Positions 23,525 to 35,180 of a stretch of 64,000 nt of DNA are shown here, in pieces. The DNA is from Rallus limicola. Taxonomy: Eukaryota; Chordata; Aves; Gruiformes; Rallidae. Position 1 is the stretch's first letter. Every line of letters starts with the position of its first letter. Both the position numbers and the translations under genes were made by a program. Under the pieces are notes generated by a model. The model ran no database searches, was not told where the DNA came from, and saw only the letters and a list, made by a program, of their open reading frames with translations. The DNA lies in NCBI GenBank assembly GCA_022605955.1, contig JAKCOZ010000003.1, positions 51,088,179 to 51,152,178 on the forward strand. The letters are read 5' to 3'.

Positions 23525-25306
23525 TACTGTACTTAGTAATGCTGTATTTGAATTCTTTGTTTTGTGTCATTACTAAAAAGCGATAATGGAAGACTATAGA
23601 TAGAACAATTAGCATTAAGAAGTTTAAACTTGAATGAAATGGCTATTTTAGAAAGCTTTGACAGTTCTTTTCAAACGCATTATTTATTTTATTTGTGCCA
23701 TGCATTTTTCTCACCAAATGACCTTACCTGTAATACAGTCTTGTTTGTCTCTGTTTACAACCATGTATTTATTGTAATGTACATACTGTAATGTTAACTG
23801 TAAATTATCAGTTCTTACTATAACATCATCCTTCTCAGGGTGGTGTTGCTATACTTGGAAACTCTTGGTGAGAGAATGATTGTGTATACATATTCCTTGT
23901 ACATTTTCTTCTCCTGTAATATATTCTGTGTCACCTTAGAGCTTGTTTATGGAAGATTCAAGAGAAGTATAAAATACATAAAGATATATCAATAAAAAAA
24001 AAAAAAAAAAAAGCTGCAGGTCTTTGGTCCCAGGGCTGTGCCTTAACTTTAAACAATATTTTCTTCTGTTCTGCTGCATTTGAAATTAAGGTAGCTGTGG
24101 GGCTAGGGCTGGGCATTTCTACCGTATTTTCAGTTTCTAACTGATGGGGTTACTTGTATGAGCTAATATGCATGATACTACAATGAGCTTTCATTCATGA
24201 CCATACTGGAAGGTCAAGCTTTTCCAGACTTCTGGGGATATAATTGTATTGCCTCTCTGATTATCTTTTTACAGGCTATCATCAGGGATTACTGCAGCCA
24301 TTTTTTGCTCCTAAAATAACTAAATAATTGATGCTGTATTTCAGTACTGAATTGCATTGAAACAGCTTTGGAAAGCATCTCTAAGTATTTGGTTTTAAAT
24401 GTGTATTTGGAAATGGAATACTTGGAATTAAAAGGATGTAACTCATACAGTTTTAGAACTGTCTTATATTCGTTCTTTGTTTAGTAGCACAAAGTATTAC
24501 TGTATAAGCAGAATCCATGAAGTAGCACAAAAGACAATTTTAATCTTGGAAATGCTTTCCAATGCTGATGTGTTACAAGCAGCCAAAGTTTTGTTTTATA
24601 TAGATGTATCTAAGGCTTTGTACAGGTGTGTATAGCATAATGCACTATGTAGATCTACAGGAGAGTGATAAACCTTTAGATCTTTTAATAACACTAGTAT
24701 TAGGCTTGTGGGTTGGACTGAGCATCTCCTGCTGTTTGACTTGTCACATTGCTCCAGACTGCTTAGATCTGATATCAGTGAATTTGCCAGAGTGAGGTAA
24801 ATACCTCTCCTCCATTCCAGCGATGCCCAGCCCTTGTAGCGTGTGACTTCTTTGTGAAAGGAGATATTATTTTTCAAGAAAAAAAACAGAGCCTCCTTTT
24901 TGACACAAACTGTAGATTTTAGCAGCCCTGGCCCAAAGGAAATCTATTTCTTTTGTTTAAGCGGTATAAAAGGGACACTATAACAACAGAAATCCTGAAC
25001 AACTTTTTTGTTACTGTTTTAATTTGATTTTTTTCCTTTGGGGATGTCTTGAGAGTGGCAACTTGTGTGAACATTGCACATGACTATTGTTTCACTGGTT
25101 TCTTAGCCTCTCTTACAGCCTATGGGATAGTACTGTACATCAATACCTTCATATGAAATTTTATATGCAATGGAAATAAAAGCATGGGTTGATTCTGCCT
25201 AGTTACTGTATCTGATTTTCTTTTGCAAGTTAATTTTTTTTACATGCATCTTGTAGCTGTGTCCTCTTAAGAGAAAGCATATTTCCAGAGTAACTTGCTT
25301 ACTGTA
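23525..25306 (+). promoter_or_regulatory. Cluster of six miR-101/miR-144 seed matches
   Basis: TACTGTA occurs at 23525, 23784, 24498, 25131, 25204 and 25300 (first base). The copy at 25131 is preceded by G, a full 8-mer for miR-101-3p; that at 23784 by A, a full 8-mer for miR-144-3p; the other four fit both as 7mer-A1 sites. About 0.3 copies would be expected by chance in 4.4 kb. The two microRNA families share the seed ACAGUA. Confidence 0.55.
23680..23694 (+). promoter_or_regulatory. AU-rich element in the PDE4D 3' UTR
   Basis: TTATTTATTTTATTT contains an ATTTA core with flanking U-rich sequence, typical of elements bound by mRNA-stability factors. Function is inferred from composition only. 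Confidence 0.35.
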
Positions 25307-25348
25307 TTTTTGTAATCATGCTGTTTTGCATAGATAATACAAAATAAA
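25175..25348 (+). terminator. Distal poly(A) signals of PDE4D
   Basis: AATAAA lies at 25175-25180 and 25343-25348. The second is followed by tgtggggg and, about 30 bases on, by aggtgtggtattt, a GT-rich downstream element, which makes it the best candidate for the gene's main 3' end, with cleavage near 25360-25370. A further AATAAA at 25787 lacks an equally good downstream element. Confidence 0.55.
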
Positions 25349-28155
25349 TGTGGGGGCAAATCATAAAAGTCAATCAGGTGTGGTATTTCATAAAGAAGTC
25401 TAATGTAGAACGCTGCTATACAGTTACACAGAAAGACATTGTTTCACTTTTCAGGTAACTTGTCACTGGCTTCAGTGGCAGAAGCAGCCTATCCTGAGAA
25501 AACATCAGCTTTAAACGAACTAGAAGATCTACAGCTTGCCTAGAGGATCACTACTCTGGGGGAAATATAGAGAAAAACAGTACCATAGTTAAATATTGAT
25601 CAGACAATCTTGGCTCTATAAAGATGATAAAAAGAAAATAGAAATCGTGAATTACAGCTGTTGTATAAGAAAAGTGGTCTTAATGCAGGTACAACTCTTG
25701 AAATTACTTTCATGTGCCTCTGCTTGATCGTAGGGTTCTGTTGTTTAGGTGGTTTTTATTTGTTTCACTGAAAATAGTTTCTGGTTGAATAAAAAAATTC
25801 CATGTCCATTTTTTCCTTAAGTCTCTTAGAACTTGCTTTGGGTTTGGGGTTAGTTTGCAAGGAGTACCAATCCTTAGGATTCCTCATTCATCACACCTTG
25901 ATGGCAGAAGGGGGTGGTAAATGCTGCACTGGGAAACTGAACAATGCTGCAATGAGTATGGAGGGGTAGATATACCTGCCTATTCCTCTTGGCAGGCTCA
26001 TCCTTCCACTGGCCCTAATGGGAAAATGGTTTGCACGGATCATGGCTGTTAAGAAGGGAAGCAGGAATCTCAAATTACTGTTGGCACTACTAAAACATTT
26101 TGATTCAGAAGCCTGGGTACCACAGCTGCGTTTGTGGTGAGCTTGAGCAGGCAGGATTAGCTCACTGCTTCCTACATCTGGCAGCATTTTGTCAGCCTTT
26201 CTCTGCATGGCAATAATGCATCAGAATAGGCAAGTTTCAGAGCAAATCCAAAATGGATCCTGTTTCACTGCAGCCAACTGCTGCTAGAGGAGTTGAATGC
26301 ATTTTGGTTTTGAAGGAATGACTCCTCTGATTTCCTAAAGAGCCAAATAGCCTGAATAGCTGCAGCTTTGTTTGCTTAATCTCCCTGCTCCATTGAAAAC
26401 AAGTCATAGCTGCCTGCACACATAGTATTTACTGGGATGACCAGCCCTGTTTCTCTACCGGCTGTGAATAATTTTGCGTAGTTTTTCCAGGAAAAAAAAC
26501 ACACACAATAAAAATGCAAAAGTTCAAAGATGTTATAAAAGCCTTAGTTTGTTCAATTTAGTTAAGCCTAGAGGGTAAAGAAAAATTTTCAGCTTCCTCC
26601 TGTCAAACTATTTGAGAGATCTGGAAAAGTAATTGGGGGCGGGGGAGAGGATAGGAAGTCCAAACAGGAATCAGAGTGACAAATTGGGGGCAAAGCCTGG
26701 GCAGGCAGAAATACCCTCCAACTAGTAGAATCTTACCTTGTCAAAGATAATCCTGTGGCTTTGATATGGACATTAGGAGAATGGAGTTTGACTGTCTCAG
26801 TTCCTCGGCTACAAAGCTCTATGCTTTTTCCTTGTCAGAAAGCAAGTATTTTGAGGTCTTTGTAGTTGCCGTGGTAGTAAAAACTCTGTGTGTGTTTAAG
26901 ATCAATATTTAGAAAGCAAAAAATTGTTTGATACAATACAGAGTTTAGCACAGCTGTAAAGACTAAAATGTGTGATGATTATCTTTGCTAAACAACCCCT
27001 GAGTGTGGAAGGAGGATGATGACAGCCTGGGTAAACAGCCCTTAGTGGGAGGGAGGAGGTACCGGACACATGCCCCAGATAGCATTAACTGTCTAGTGCT
27101 GCTGAGCTGCACAGACAGTAAATGCTGATGAGAAACTCAGCAGTCATGTTGCACCATTACCTACACATGTTGAACTTTTCACTCCCTGTCCTCTCCTTGC
27201 ATCCATGGAGTTCAGATGCCTGTGCTATTAGCACCTTGAATACGTAACAGAGACTATTGTTTATCTGAAGAAGGCTGGAAAGGAAAACAGAGGTTATGCA
27301 GCATGTAGCGATCAAAGTGCAGTTGGCATTGCACAATGTATGTGTGACAAATGCTTGTAAGCCATCATTACGTCGGGCTATGAAGGACGGTTAAAGGTGG
27401 CTTAAAACTTCAGTATGTTCCGATAGTTGAAACTGTCCAGAAAACTAGTACTCCAAATTTCTTAGTAAGTTTTCAAAACCTTGACTGACTGTAGTGTTGA
27501 CCAAGTTCAGAGCTGTGCAGAGCCTGTTGCCTTCTCAAACTGTGGTTGGTGGTTTACACTGGCTGTCCTGACCGCAGACAGGAGTAGACCTCCTAAATTG
27601 TGGTAGTGAATAAAGTGTGATACCAAGCCTATTTGATACAAGGAGTTGCTTGTGTGCAGAGACACTGAGCTGTGCTCCTCTGATGAAAAGGGCAGGACCA
27701 GCTGATGTAGAGCTGCCTTTTCCAGTCCAGTTGGCTGTGGACCTCCACCACTACCTGGGGTTTTTTACAGGGCCCCACATAAAGCAGTTTGTGGTTTTAG
27801 GATCTTTGCTGTGATGTGGAAAGAGAACAGAAGAGCTCTGTGGAGTTTTAAAATTGTACGTGTCTGTTTACTGCATATATCTCAAAAGACAAATTTTGCA
27901 ATAAACAAAGCAGCAGCCCTAGCCCTTCAAAGCAATCTTGCCTGCTCTCTCATTTTCTCTCTCTATTTTTTCTTCCATAAGCTGAGGTTGTGTGTCTGTA
28001 ATAACCTCATATATCTAGGGATAAAGAATGTAGTACACATTTATCAGGTGAGAGATTATCAGCAATTAGCATGTGTTCAGTGATGCTGTGTTGATGTAAG
28101 CTGCAGAGAAATGTTCCTTACAAAGCTGTGCCCCTATAAGGGCTAAAAAAAATAT

Positions 28156-28195
28156 TTGAGAAGCAGTAAATGTGCTTGAGAAGCAGTAAATGCAG
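28156..28195 (+). repeat. 20-bp direct tandem duplication
   Basis: TTGAGAAGCAGTAAATG is repeated head to tail at 28156 and 28176, with only the last bases of each unit differing. A recent replication-slippage duplication in intergenic DNA. Confidence 0.9.
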
Positions 28196-31100
28196 GACTA
28201 TTAGTATTGCTAAGGATGTTACTGGTATCATGGTGTTCAGGTTTGGTAGTGATACTTGGACATGCAGTCTGAGAGGAAAAAAATGCAATGGAAAAATAAG
28301 TTAATGAACTGGAATCTTGCTGTCTAGTGGGATTCATCAAAATATGCTATTTATCCTACCCAAGAGCAGGTTAAATTATGGTTTGATCAAGTGAGGACAG
28401 AAATGCAGTAGTCGCTTAGTCCATGTTTTTGTCTAGCAGGCAGAGCCAGCTGCCGGCAAGGGAGTCAAATCACCAGAAGCTGACATGGGAAAAATTCAGA
28501 CTGTAGGATGGAGCAGCTGTGTCAGCTGTTTTCATTCACTCTTTGTGCTTTCAGGCACAATGCTGCAGCACAGGACCTGGAGAAACATCACCATTACGAG
28601 TGAACGATGTGCTATGTGTGCTGGGAGCTACACACTGCTTAGTGCCACATGTCCTACCCATAAAGATATTGGATGATACATGCAATTCACTTTGGCTTAG
28701 CTTTGCCTGAGAATGGGCTGTTCCTCTGTGTGAATGGGGGATGGGGGTGTGTGGTGACAAAGAGGGAAGTGCTCTTTGGAAAGCCTTTTTCTATTACAGT
28801 AACCCATAAAGCAATAAGGCTATTTATTGCAAAATAGCAAAGGTGGGTTTTTTTGCAGGCAAAAAGCATTTTGTCTCTGTTTCTAATTGCAGTCTCCAAA
28901 CTGAACTGATATTTCTGCTTAACCACCTTCTTTGTGTCACTTCATCTCAACATTCTGAAGGGAGGAAAAGGACACTGCTGGATTCAGGGGTGCTGCCAGT
29001 CATGCCCTTCCTAATGCCATTGTGGGGTCCTGGGCTGGTGAGCTGTGCAGGGAGAAGAGATGGGGCTGCAGTGCTCCAACTGTTCCATTGTGTTATTCAT
29101 GGCAGCAGTTGTGTGTCACCCTGAGTTGGCAGCACAGCACCAATCCAGAGGAAACTCAGCTAAACTCAGACTGTGGGGTGTAATTGCACATGAGCCTCTC
29201 TCCACTTCTTTAAAGTGCACAGCCCTCATCAAGCAGCCTGCCAGTGGGGTGAATGCATCCAAAAGGATCATACCAGTCTGCTTCTTTCTCTTACCCAAAT
29301 ATGTTTAGGTTTGGATCGCCTCATTTCATCTCAGGTAGCTGAGTTTGATGGGATTGGTTCATTGTGTTGGTCAATGTGGCTGTGTGCAGCCAGGGGAGAC
29401 AATGCTGCTGTTGCAGGAAGGAATGGATGCAGCTCATGGAGGCATAATTTGCTTTCTGCTTTAGCAGTACAACTAAGCCGTGTGTACAGAGGATGTTTGT
29501 ATTTTCAAATGTGTGACTTTCACTCTCATGTACACCAAATAACTTTGCACTTGGATGACCTCACCAGCTCCTGGAGTTTACGTTTCATGAACCACTCTTC
29601 CCCCATTCCTAAGGCAGGCAGTTAGTCTCCTATGGAGGAATTGCATAAGCCTCCCTTATGCACTCAATGCTCAGGCACACACCCCCCCCCCCAACCAACA
29701 ACTGGAGGACTGTCAGGTCCCTTCCCCCAGTTTCTCACTCTCCAGGTTACACCATGCCAAAATCCCTGCAGGAGGGAGAACTGTGTTCCCAGTGCTGGAA
29801 GAAACTCTCCCTGTCTGGACAGAGAGAAAAAGGTCTGCAGTTAGTCTGCAGACATGCTAGAGCACTGAATGCTGTGCTGGACTGCATGACAATGTGTGGC
29901 ATGATGGCATGCCACCTCACATGCCGCCGGGTGCTGCTTCTCAGTGGCAGGTGAAAACTTGCCATAAAACATCTGCTCCTTTCTGCAAGCTGCAGAGCTT
30001 ACAAGGCCATTTTTTTTTCTACTCTCATTTGGGTTTTTTCTGAACCTATAAACTCCTGGCTGAGCTTACTCGTGCATGGGTAGATACATATGTGGGGTTT
30101 TTTTTCCTCCTTCAGCTGGCTGTTTATTTTCATGAAATATTAGAAATTTAGGCCCTTAAATACAGCAAAATTTGGCTACAGGTTAAAAAGTTCGAACACG
30201 TGGGCAGCTGGTGTTCATGCATGGACTGTTTTCTGGTGGTCCTGGGGGTGGAGACTCCACTCCTTACAATTAGCAGCTATCTCCTAGGAGCTGTCGTTTC
30301 CCAGGGAAGTTAAAGCATGATGGTTCCTGGTGCATCCTAAACATGAGAGGAGTGAGTGGCAGATACCCTCCTGGGGGGCTCTGCCTCCTACCCAAAAGCA
30401 CCAGGTGTCTGAGGGAATGGGCAAGGTGCTGCATAGAGTGGGGAGAGGCCCAGAGCAGTGAGTGCTGCCCTTTGGCAGACTTCAATTTTATTAAACAAGT
30501 TACTGTCTGTGTGTAGGAGAGTGCTTTGAATACAGTAGTTGTCAGCTGGCATGTTTGTTCAGGAGTGTCTCTGTAACACCTCTAGTTTTGCTGAAGATAA
30601 CTCATAGTGCAATTACCTAATGAGATTTCATTGAAAACTATCCACAATCTAGGATTGCCTTGAAGTCAAGAATGAAACCTTCAGGGAAATAAATACACAA
30701 GTGAGAAAAGGGAAAGGGAAAAGGTTTCAAGGAAATTCAAAGAAAAGCAAAGGGGAAGGAATGAAAGTAAAATTATTGCCATCTGGCCTGGGTTTGGCAA
30801 TTCTTAGTAGACATAATTTGTTGCTGTATCCTGTGATCTGGGCAGTTCCTCAGTGCTCATGCCGAAAAGCTGTGGAGGGACCAGGGAGACTGAGGACGGA
30901 GAGGTAGAAATGAATGGAAATCAAGGAACTAAGCCTCAATGTCTCAACCACAGACACTCTGCTGCTCTGAAAGGATTGAAGAGCTACAAATCTCACCCAA
31001 AAACCCCCACTGTGATCTGAGACTGTAATGTACCAGTGCACTGGCCTACGTAGTTGCTCTTTTGCCCACGCAGTGCAGCAGCAGACTTGCCTGGGCTGAG

Positions 31101-32636
31101 CCAGAGCAGCTGTTCATTGCTAAATTCAGCACACAGATTGGGGTGCTGGGTGCTCAGAGGGATGGGTCCCACAGAAAACTGCCAGTGCCCTGCAGCATCA
31201 TGGCTCCTACTGCATCCTCGCTTGAAGGCAGCCGGGACCAGGTGGAGCAGTCTGTAAATTTTAAGGGTCTTTAAATGCTACTTCCCAAAACATGAGCAAG
31301 GTACTACACTGTTATGCAGTCTCTGATCTACAATGCTCAACATCACTGTGAGGCCAGGGCAGATGTGGTCCCAGGCAGTGGCCCCAGCAGGGCCACAGGA
31401 GCTCTCCTGTGGGAGCCATAAGACCCAGGCTGTCTCCTCCTCTCCCACAGTCTGTAATTAGTATTGATGAACATCATTAGTATTCAAAGAATTGCTGAAA
31501 AAGCTTCCGGCAGCATGACTGGTAACTGGTCATGGTTTGACTTTTTTAATCCTGCAGTTAAGCAAAGCAGGTCCCAAACTTAGACTTCATCAGAAGTATT
31601 TGATAGCATTGCCCCTTTTCTGCCACCAAAATTCTCTGTGTGAGCCCCACCTGCATAAACACGAATACCTGTTGGTGCTTCCCACAGGCCCACAGCTGTC
31701 CAGAGAGAGACTAATGCCTTTTCAAAACATGTTGTGGTGGATCCCATTCAAACCTCATGTCTGACTCAGGTGGCTTCGAGCCTCAGGCCTTCCGCTCTGC
31801 TGGGTTTGCTGGTCCCAGTGTTGTTTCCCCATGGGATGGCTGCGGCAGCAGTGCTGGAGCTTGTCTGCTCCAGATGGGCTGTTTGCACAAGCTGCCAGGC
31901 AGGAGAAAATGTGGGTGGTGATGCAGGATGTTTTTCTGGCAGGTTGATGGGCTGGCAAAATCCTCAGGGCTTCGTGCTTGGGAAGCAGTGAAAATCACAA
32001 CTGAGAGCAACAGCACTGCTGTGTGGGGATGAGTGGGAGGTGGTGTGGCGAGTGGGGTGAGAGTTTGATCTACTTGTACTCTTACCCCCAGACATTCTTA
32101 AAAGACTGAAGGTTTATTTTTAGATATGTTTAGGCAATTTTCTGCTGCCTTTCTGCAGAGTCCTGCAGCTTTCTTTGTAGTCACGGCCCTCCCCGACAGC
32201 CCAAACAGCAGCTTTTTTCCTGAGGAATAGATGCTAAGGTCTGGCTGCTTTTAACAAAAGGTATCTTTCATGCTTTCCACTGCTGTACTGGATTCAGGGA
32301 GAACAGGGGTGAAATCCCAGGACCTCCCCTTCCCAGTGCTTTGCAGTAGGTACCCAGTAGTAGGCAGTGGGTTCCCACTACTTTCTGGGGACAGGCGATG
32401 CACCCGCGGGGACCCTTGCTGCCAGAGTGCTGCCGGCTGTGTGTCTGTGGCAGATGGGAAGTGCTGCTCTGGGCACATGCTAATCTCTACTCATTCATTT
32501 CACTATAGAGCAGCATATTGTAATTGGTGAAAAAAACATTTGAAACAGGCTTTATATTCAAAACCCCATGCTGCATTTCAGGTATTGCTGTGGGACTGGT
32601 TTCTATATGGTCTGATGGAGTCATATACAGACTGCT

Positions 32637-32690
32637 CTGCCTCTGATAAATTGAAGTTTCCTCTTCTGCCTCTGATAAACTGAAATTCCC
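32637..32690 (+). repeat. Direct tandem duplication, 29-bp period
   Basis: CTGCCTCTGATAAA begins at 32637 and again at 32666, followed by similar TTGAAGTTTCC and CTGAAATTCCC. Two diverged copies in intergenic DNA. Confidence 0.85.
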
Positions 32691-34028
32691 TCTACCAAGG
32701 TAGAATTTTGTGCCTAATTAAAAAAAAAAAAAAAAGGGCGGGGGAAAGGGGATTTAATTGTGGGTCACTGGAAATCCAGTGAACTGCTCTGAAAGCACTA
32801 GTGAGAGTGGGTATGAATTGCTCCTTTCTCCTTTGTGCTGCTTGAGCTGAACTGCTCCAGTGTTCAGATTCATTAATAATTAATACATCGGGAAGTGGGG
32901 CTCAGCCACATTGTCTTCTCTGACAGCCAAAGGGGAGCGCACATCTGCAGATTTGTACAGCCGCTCTTTAACTCAAAAGCTCTGGAAAGGATGACTGAGT
33001 GTGTAAAAGAGGTAAACAAAAATCTGTGCCTCTTGCTAACTGTGGTAGGTGAGAAAAGATGACTGCACCATTCAAGGTGACGTGAAGGTTTCTCAGGAGG
33101 AGGAAACAGACACACAATAGATAACACAGCCTTGATATCTGCAACAAGGCTCACACAGAAACATAACTGTGATTGTTACAGGAGGGGGAAGCATGAGGCC
33201 TCTGAGGATCCCAATTTACAGCCAAAAGCCTGAGTTTGCTCATGAGGCAGGTTACAGCAAGCTGAAGGACTACCCAGATCCTGCCACCTCACACAACCTC
33301 CTGGACCTGTGCAGTGAATGTGCCTGCTCCACTGTTTGCCCAGTCCCTACCTGGGCATGTCTTGGGGAGGGCTGATAGATGGAGCAGAGTGGTGTTGGGG
33401 GTGGGACATAATCCTGGCTGAGGAATTATTTCCAGTGAGCATGTGAAGGCAGAGAGTGATGGTGGATGACTGATGCTCGGAGAACCCTTAGGGCATAGGT
33501 AAAGCTCAGCTCCCAGCAAATGTTGAGAGACAATGTCCTCAGCTTGCTTACAAGGCAAGGGAGGGGCCTCTTGCTGTCACAGTCCTGAGATGTCGAGGGA
33601 AAAAGTCCTTTAATGAACATCCATGGGAGATCTTGTGCAGGGCAAGTCAGGCCCCGGTGAACAGCAGTGGTGAACAGCTTAACCGTGGGCATGGCAGTTT
33701 GGGATCCTATTTTAGTCCAGCTACAACTTATTTTGTCATCTCTTCTCACCAAGAATAAACTAGCAACTTCCTCCAACACAGAGGGAAGTTAACGTCTGCT
33801 TACTTTGAGCTATTTTCTGTGTCAAGGTGGTGGGTTGGTGTTTGACATCACTAGCAAGCTTTTCTCCAGCATGGAATTCATTGTACATGTCTGTGATTTC
33901 AGGCTTTCCAAGAAGCTTTTACAGTACAGAAATCACTAATGCTTAGTGCGTTTTTCAGACTGTTACCTTGGGAAAGTGTTTTATGTTTGTGTCAGTAAAA
34001 GACATATAAAATAATCATTGCTTGGTAT

Positions 34029-34108
34029 GAAAAAGGATATATGTGTACATACACTCACACACACACAAACACACATATATATGCATTTACACATATCCCT
34101 TTTTCACT
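34029..34108. repeat. CA microsatellite framed by an inverted repeat
   Basis: A CACACA-rich tract with an AAA interruption and a TATATAT run (about 34053-34082) is flanked by GAAAAAGGATATATGTGT (from 34029) and, inverted, ACACATATCCCTTTTTCAC (ending 34108). The arms differ by small indels and could form a long imperfect hairpin. Confidence 0.75.
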
Positions 34109-34676
34109 TGGTGAGAAGAGCAAGCTCTGTGTGGGTGCACCAAGCAGAACAGAGCCACCCCACACAGCTCATTAGTGCACAGTGACTCTACCTGGAGCAA
34201 TTCCAGCAGTTATCAGGAGTGAACATCTGGTTGGGCTGCCTGTAAGAAAGGAACTTCCTTGCAAATTGTTAACAAGAAGCATAGAATTTAGGGCTGTAGT
34301 GCAAAGCCTGTGGGCTTTCACTACACTCATGCCTTGGGGACATTGCACTTCTGTGGCTGGTCTCACTCCTCCAGCTGTGCTGTGAGGAGGCAGAGAGCTG
34401 GGGAATGAGTGCAGTCCTAAGCCACCACCCCCCTGCTGCAGACACAAGCAGCAAAAATCACATGTCTTAGAAACAAGACATGGTGTTTGCATGCACCTGG
34501 AGGAGGGGCAGGCCAGAGCACTGCCTGGGCCAGGCAGAAGTTTACCACTATGTGCAAATACACTGATTAAGTCTAAAATTAAGTGACTTGGACAATGGTC
34601 CAAAGCCCTTCTTGACCCTACCTCTCATCATACTGTATTTGGAGAGACACGACCAGAAGGAGTTTGAGTGGCATAT

Positions 34677-35180
34677 CACAGAATCACAAGGTTGGAAAAG
34701 ACCTTTAAGATCATCAAATCCAGCTGTTCCCATCCTATGCTAAACCATATCCCTAAGTGCTGACTACCACACCTAAGTACCTCACCTACCCTTTTTTTAA
34801 ACACATCCAAGGAAGATGACTCAACACCCTCCCTGGACAGCCTGTTCCAGGCCCCAACAACTCTTTCAGTAAAAAATTATTTTCTAATATCTAATCTGAA
34901 CCCTGGCACAGCTTTGTATCATTTCCCCTTGTCCTATCTCCTGTCACCTGGCTGAAGAGACCATTGCCCACCTCTCTACAACCTCCTTTCTGGTAGTTGT
35001 AGGTGTTGATAAGGTCTCCCCTCAGACTCCTCATCTCCAGGCTAAAGACCTCCAGCTCCCTCAGCTGTTCTTCATATGATTTGCCCTCCAACCCCTTCAC
35101 CAGCCTCGTTGCCCTTCTCTGGACTCGCTTGAGGATCTCAATGCCCTTCTTATGGCGAGGAGTCCAGAATATATTGGGGA
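34677..35180 (-). mobile_element. CR1 LINE 3' fragment
   Basis: The plus strand shows the reverse complement of a CR1 3' end: the terminus CACAGAATCACAAGG then GGAAAAGACCTTTAAGATC and CCTCCCTGGACAGCCTGTTC. Read on the minus strand, 35259-34891 encodes the end of the CR1 reverse-transcriptase protein: [20 protein letters not shown], then [14 protein letters not shown] and [17 protein letters not shown]. Similarity fades upstream of about 35180. CR1 is the main LINE of birds and reptiles and is commonly 5'-truncated, as here. It is a dead copy. Confidence 0.93.

Larger units (their letters stand above)
21009..25370 (+). other. PDE4D: PDE4D 3' untranslated region
   Basis: About 4.4 kb, AT-rich, with no coding features. 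It opens with a pyrimidine-rich tract (about 21015-21075). Proximal poly(A) signals cluster at 21289-21452 and distal ones lie at 25175 and 25343. Between them are a palindromic transposon remnant (21963-22055), an AU-rich element (TTATTTATTTTATTT, 23680-23694), a Pumilio-like TGTATATA (23249-23256), a 19-base A-run (23994-24012) and six TACTGTA seed matches (23525-25306). The end at about 25370 is inferred from the signal at 25343 and the GT-rich stretch after it. Confidence 0.75.
25371..34676. other. Intergenic region, PDE4D-proximal
   Basis: No gene was recognised on either strand. Open frames are short and lack domain features. Small structures include a 20-bp tandem duplication (28156-28195), a C-run at about 29680-29692, a purine-rich stretch (30695-30770), a 29-bp-period duplication (32637-32690), an A-run followed by a G-run (about 32720-32748) and a CA microsatellite in an inverted repeat (34029-34108). 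Base composition rises in GC from about 28500 onward. Confidence 0.7.

Noticed and set aside
23991..24012. AATAAA followed by 19 A's, like the tail of a retroposed mRNA
   Set aside because: No processed-gene body or target-site duplication is visible upstream; more likely an A-run in the PDE4D 3' UTR, and a likely internal-priming artefact site in cDNA data.
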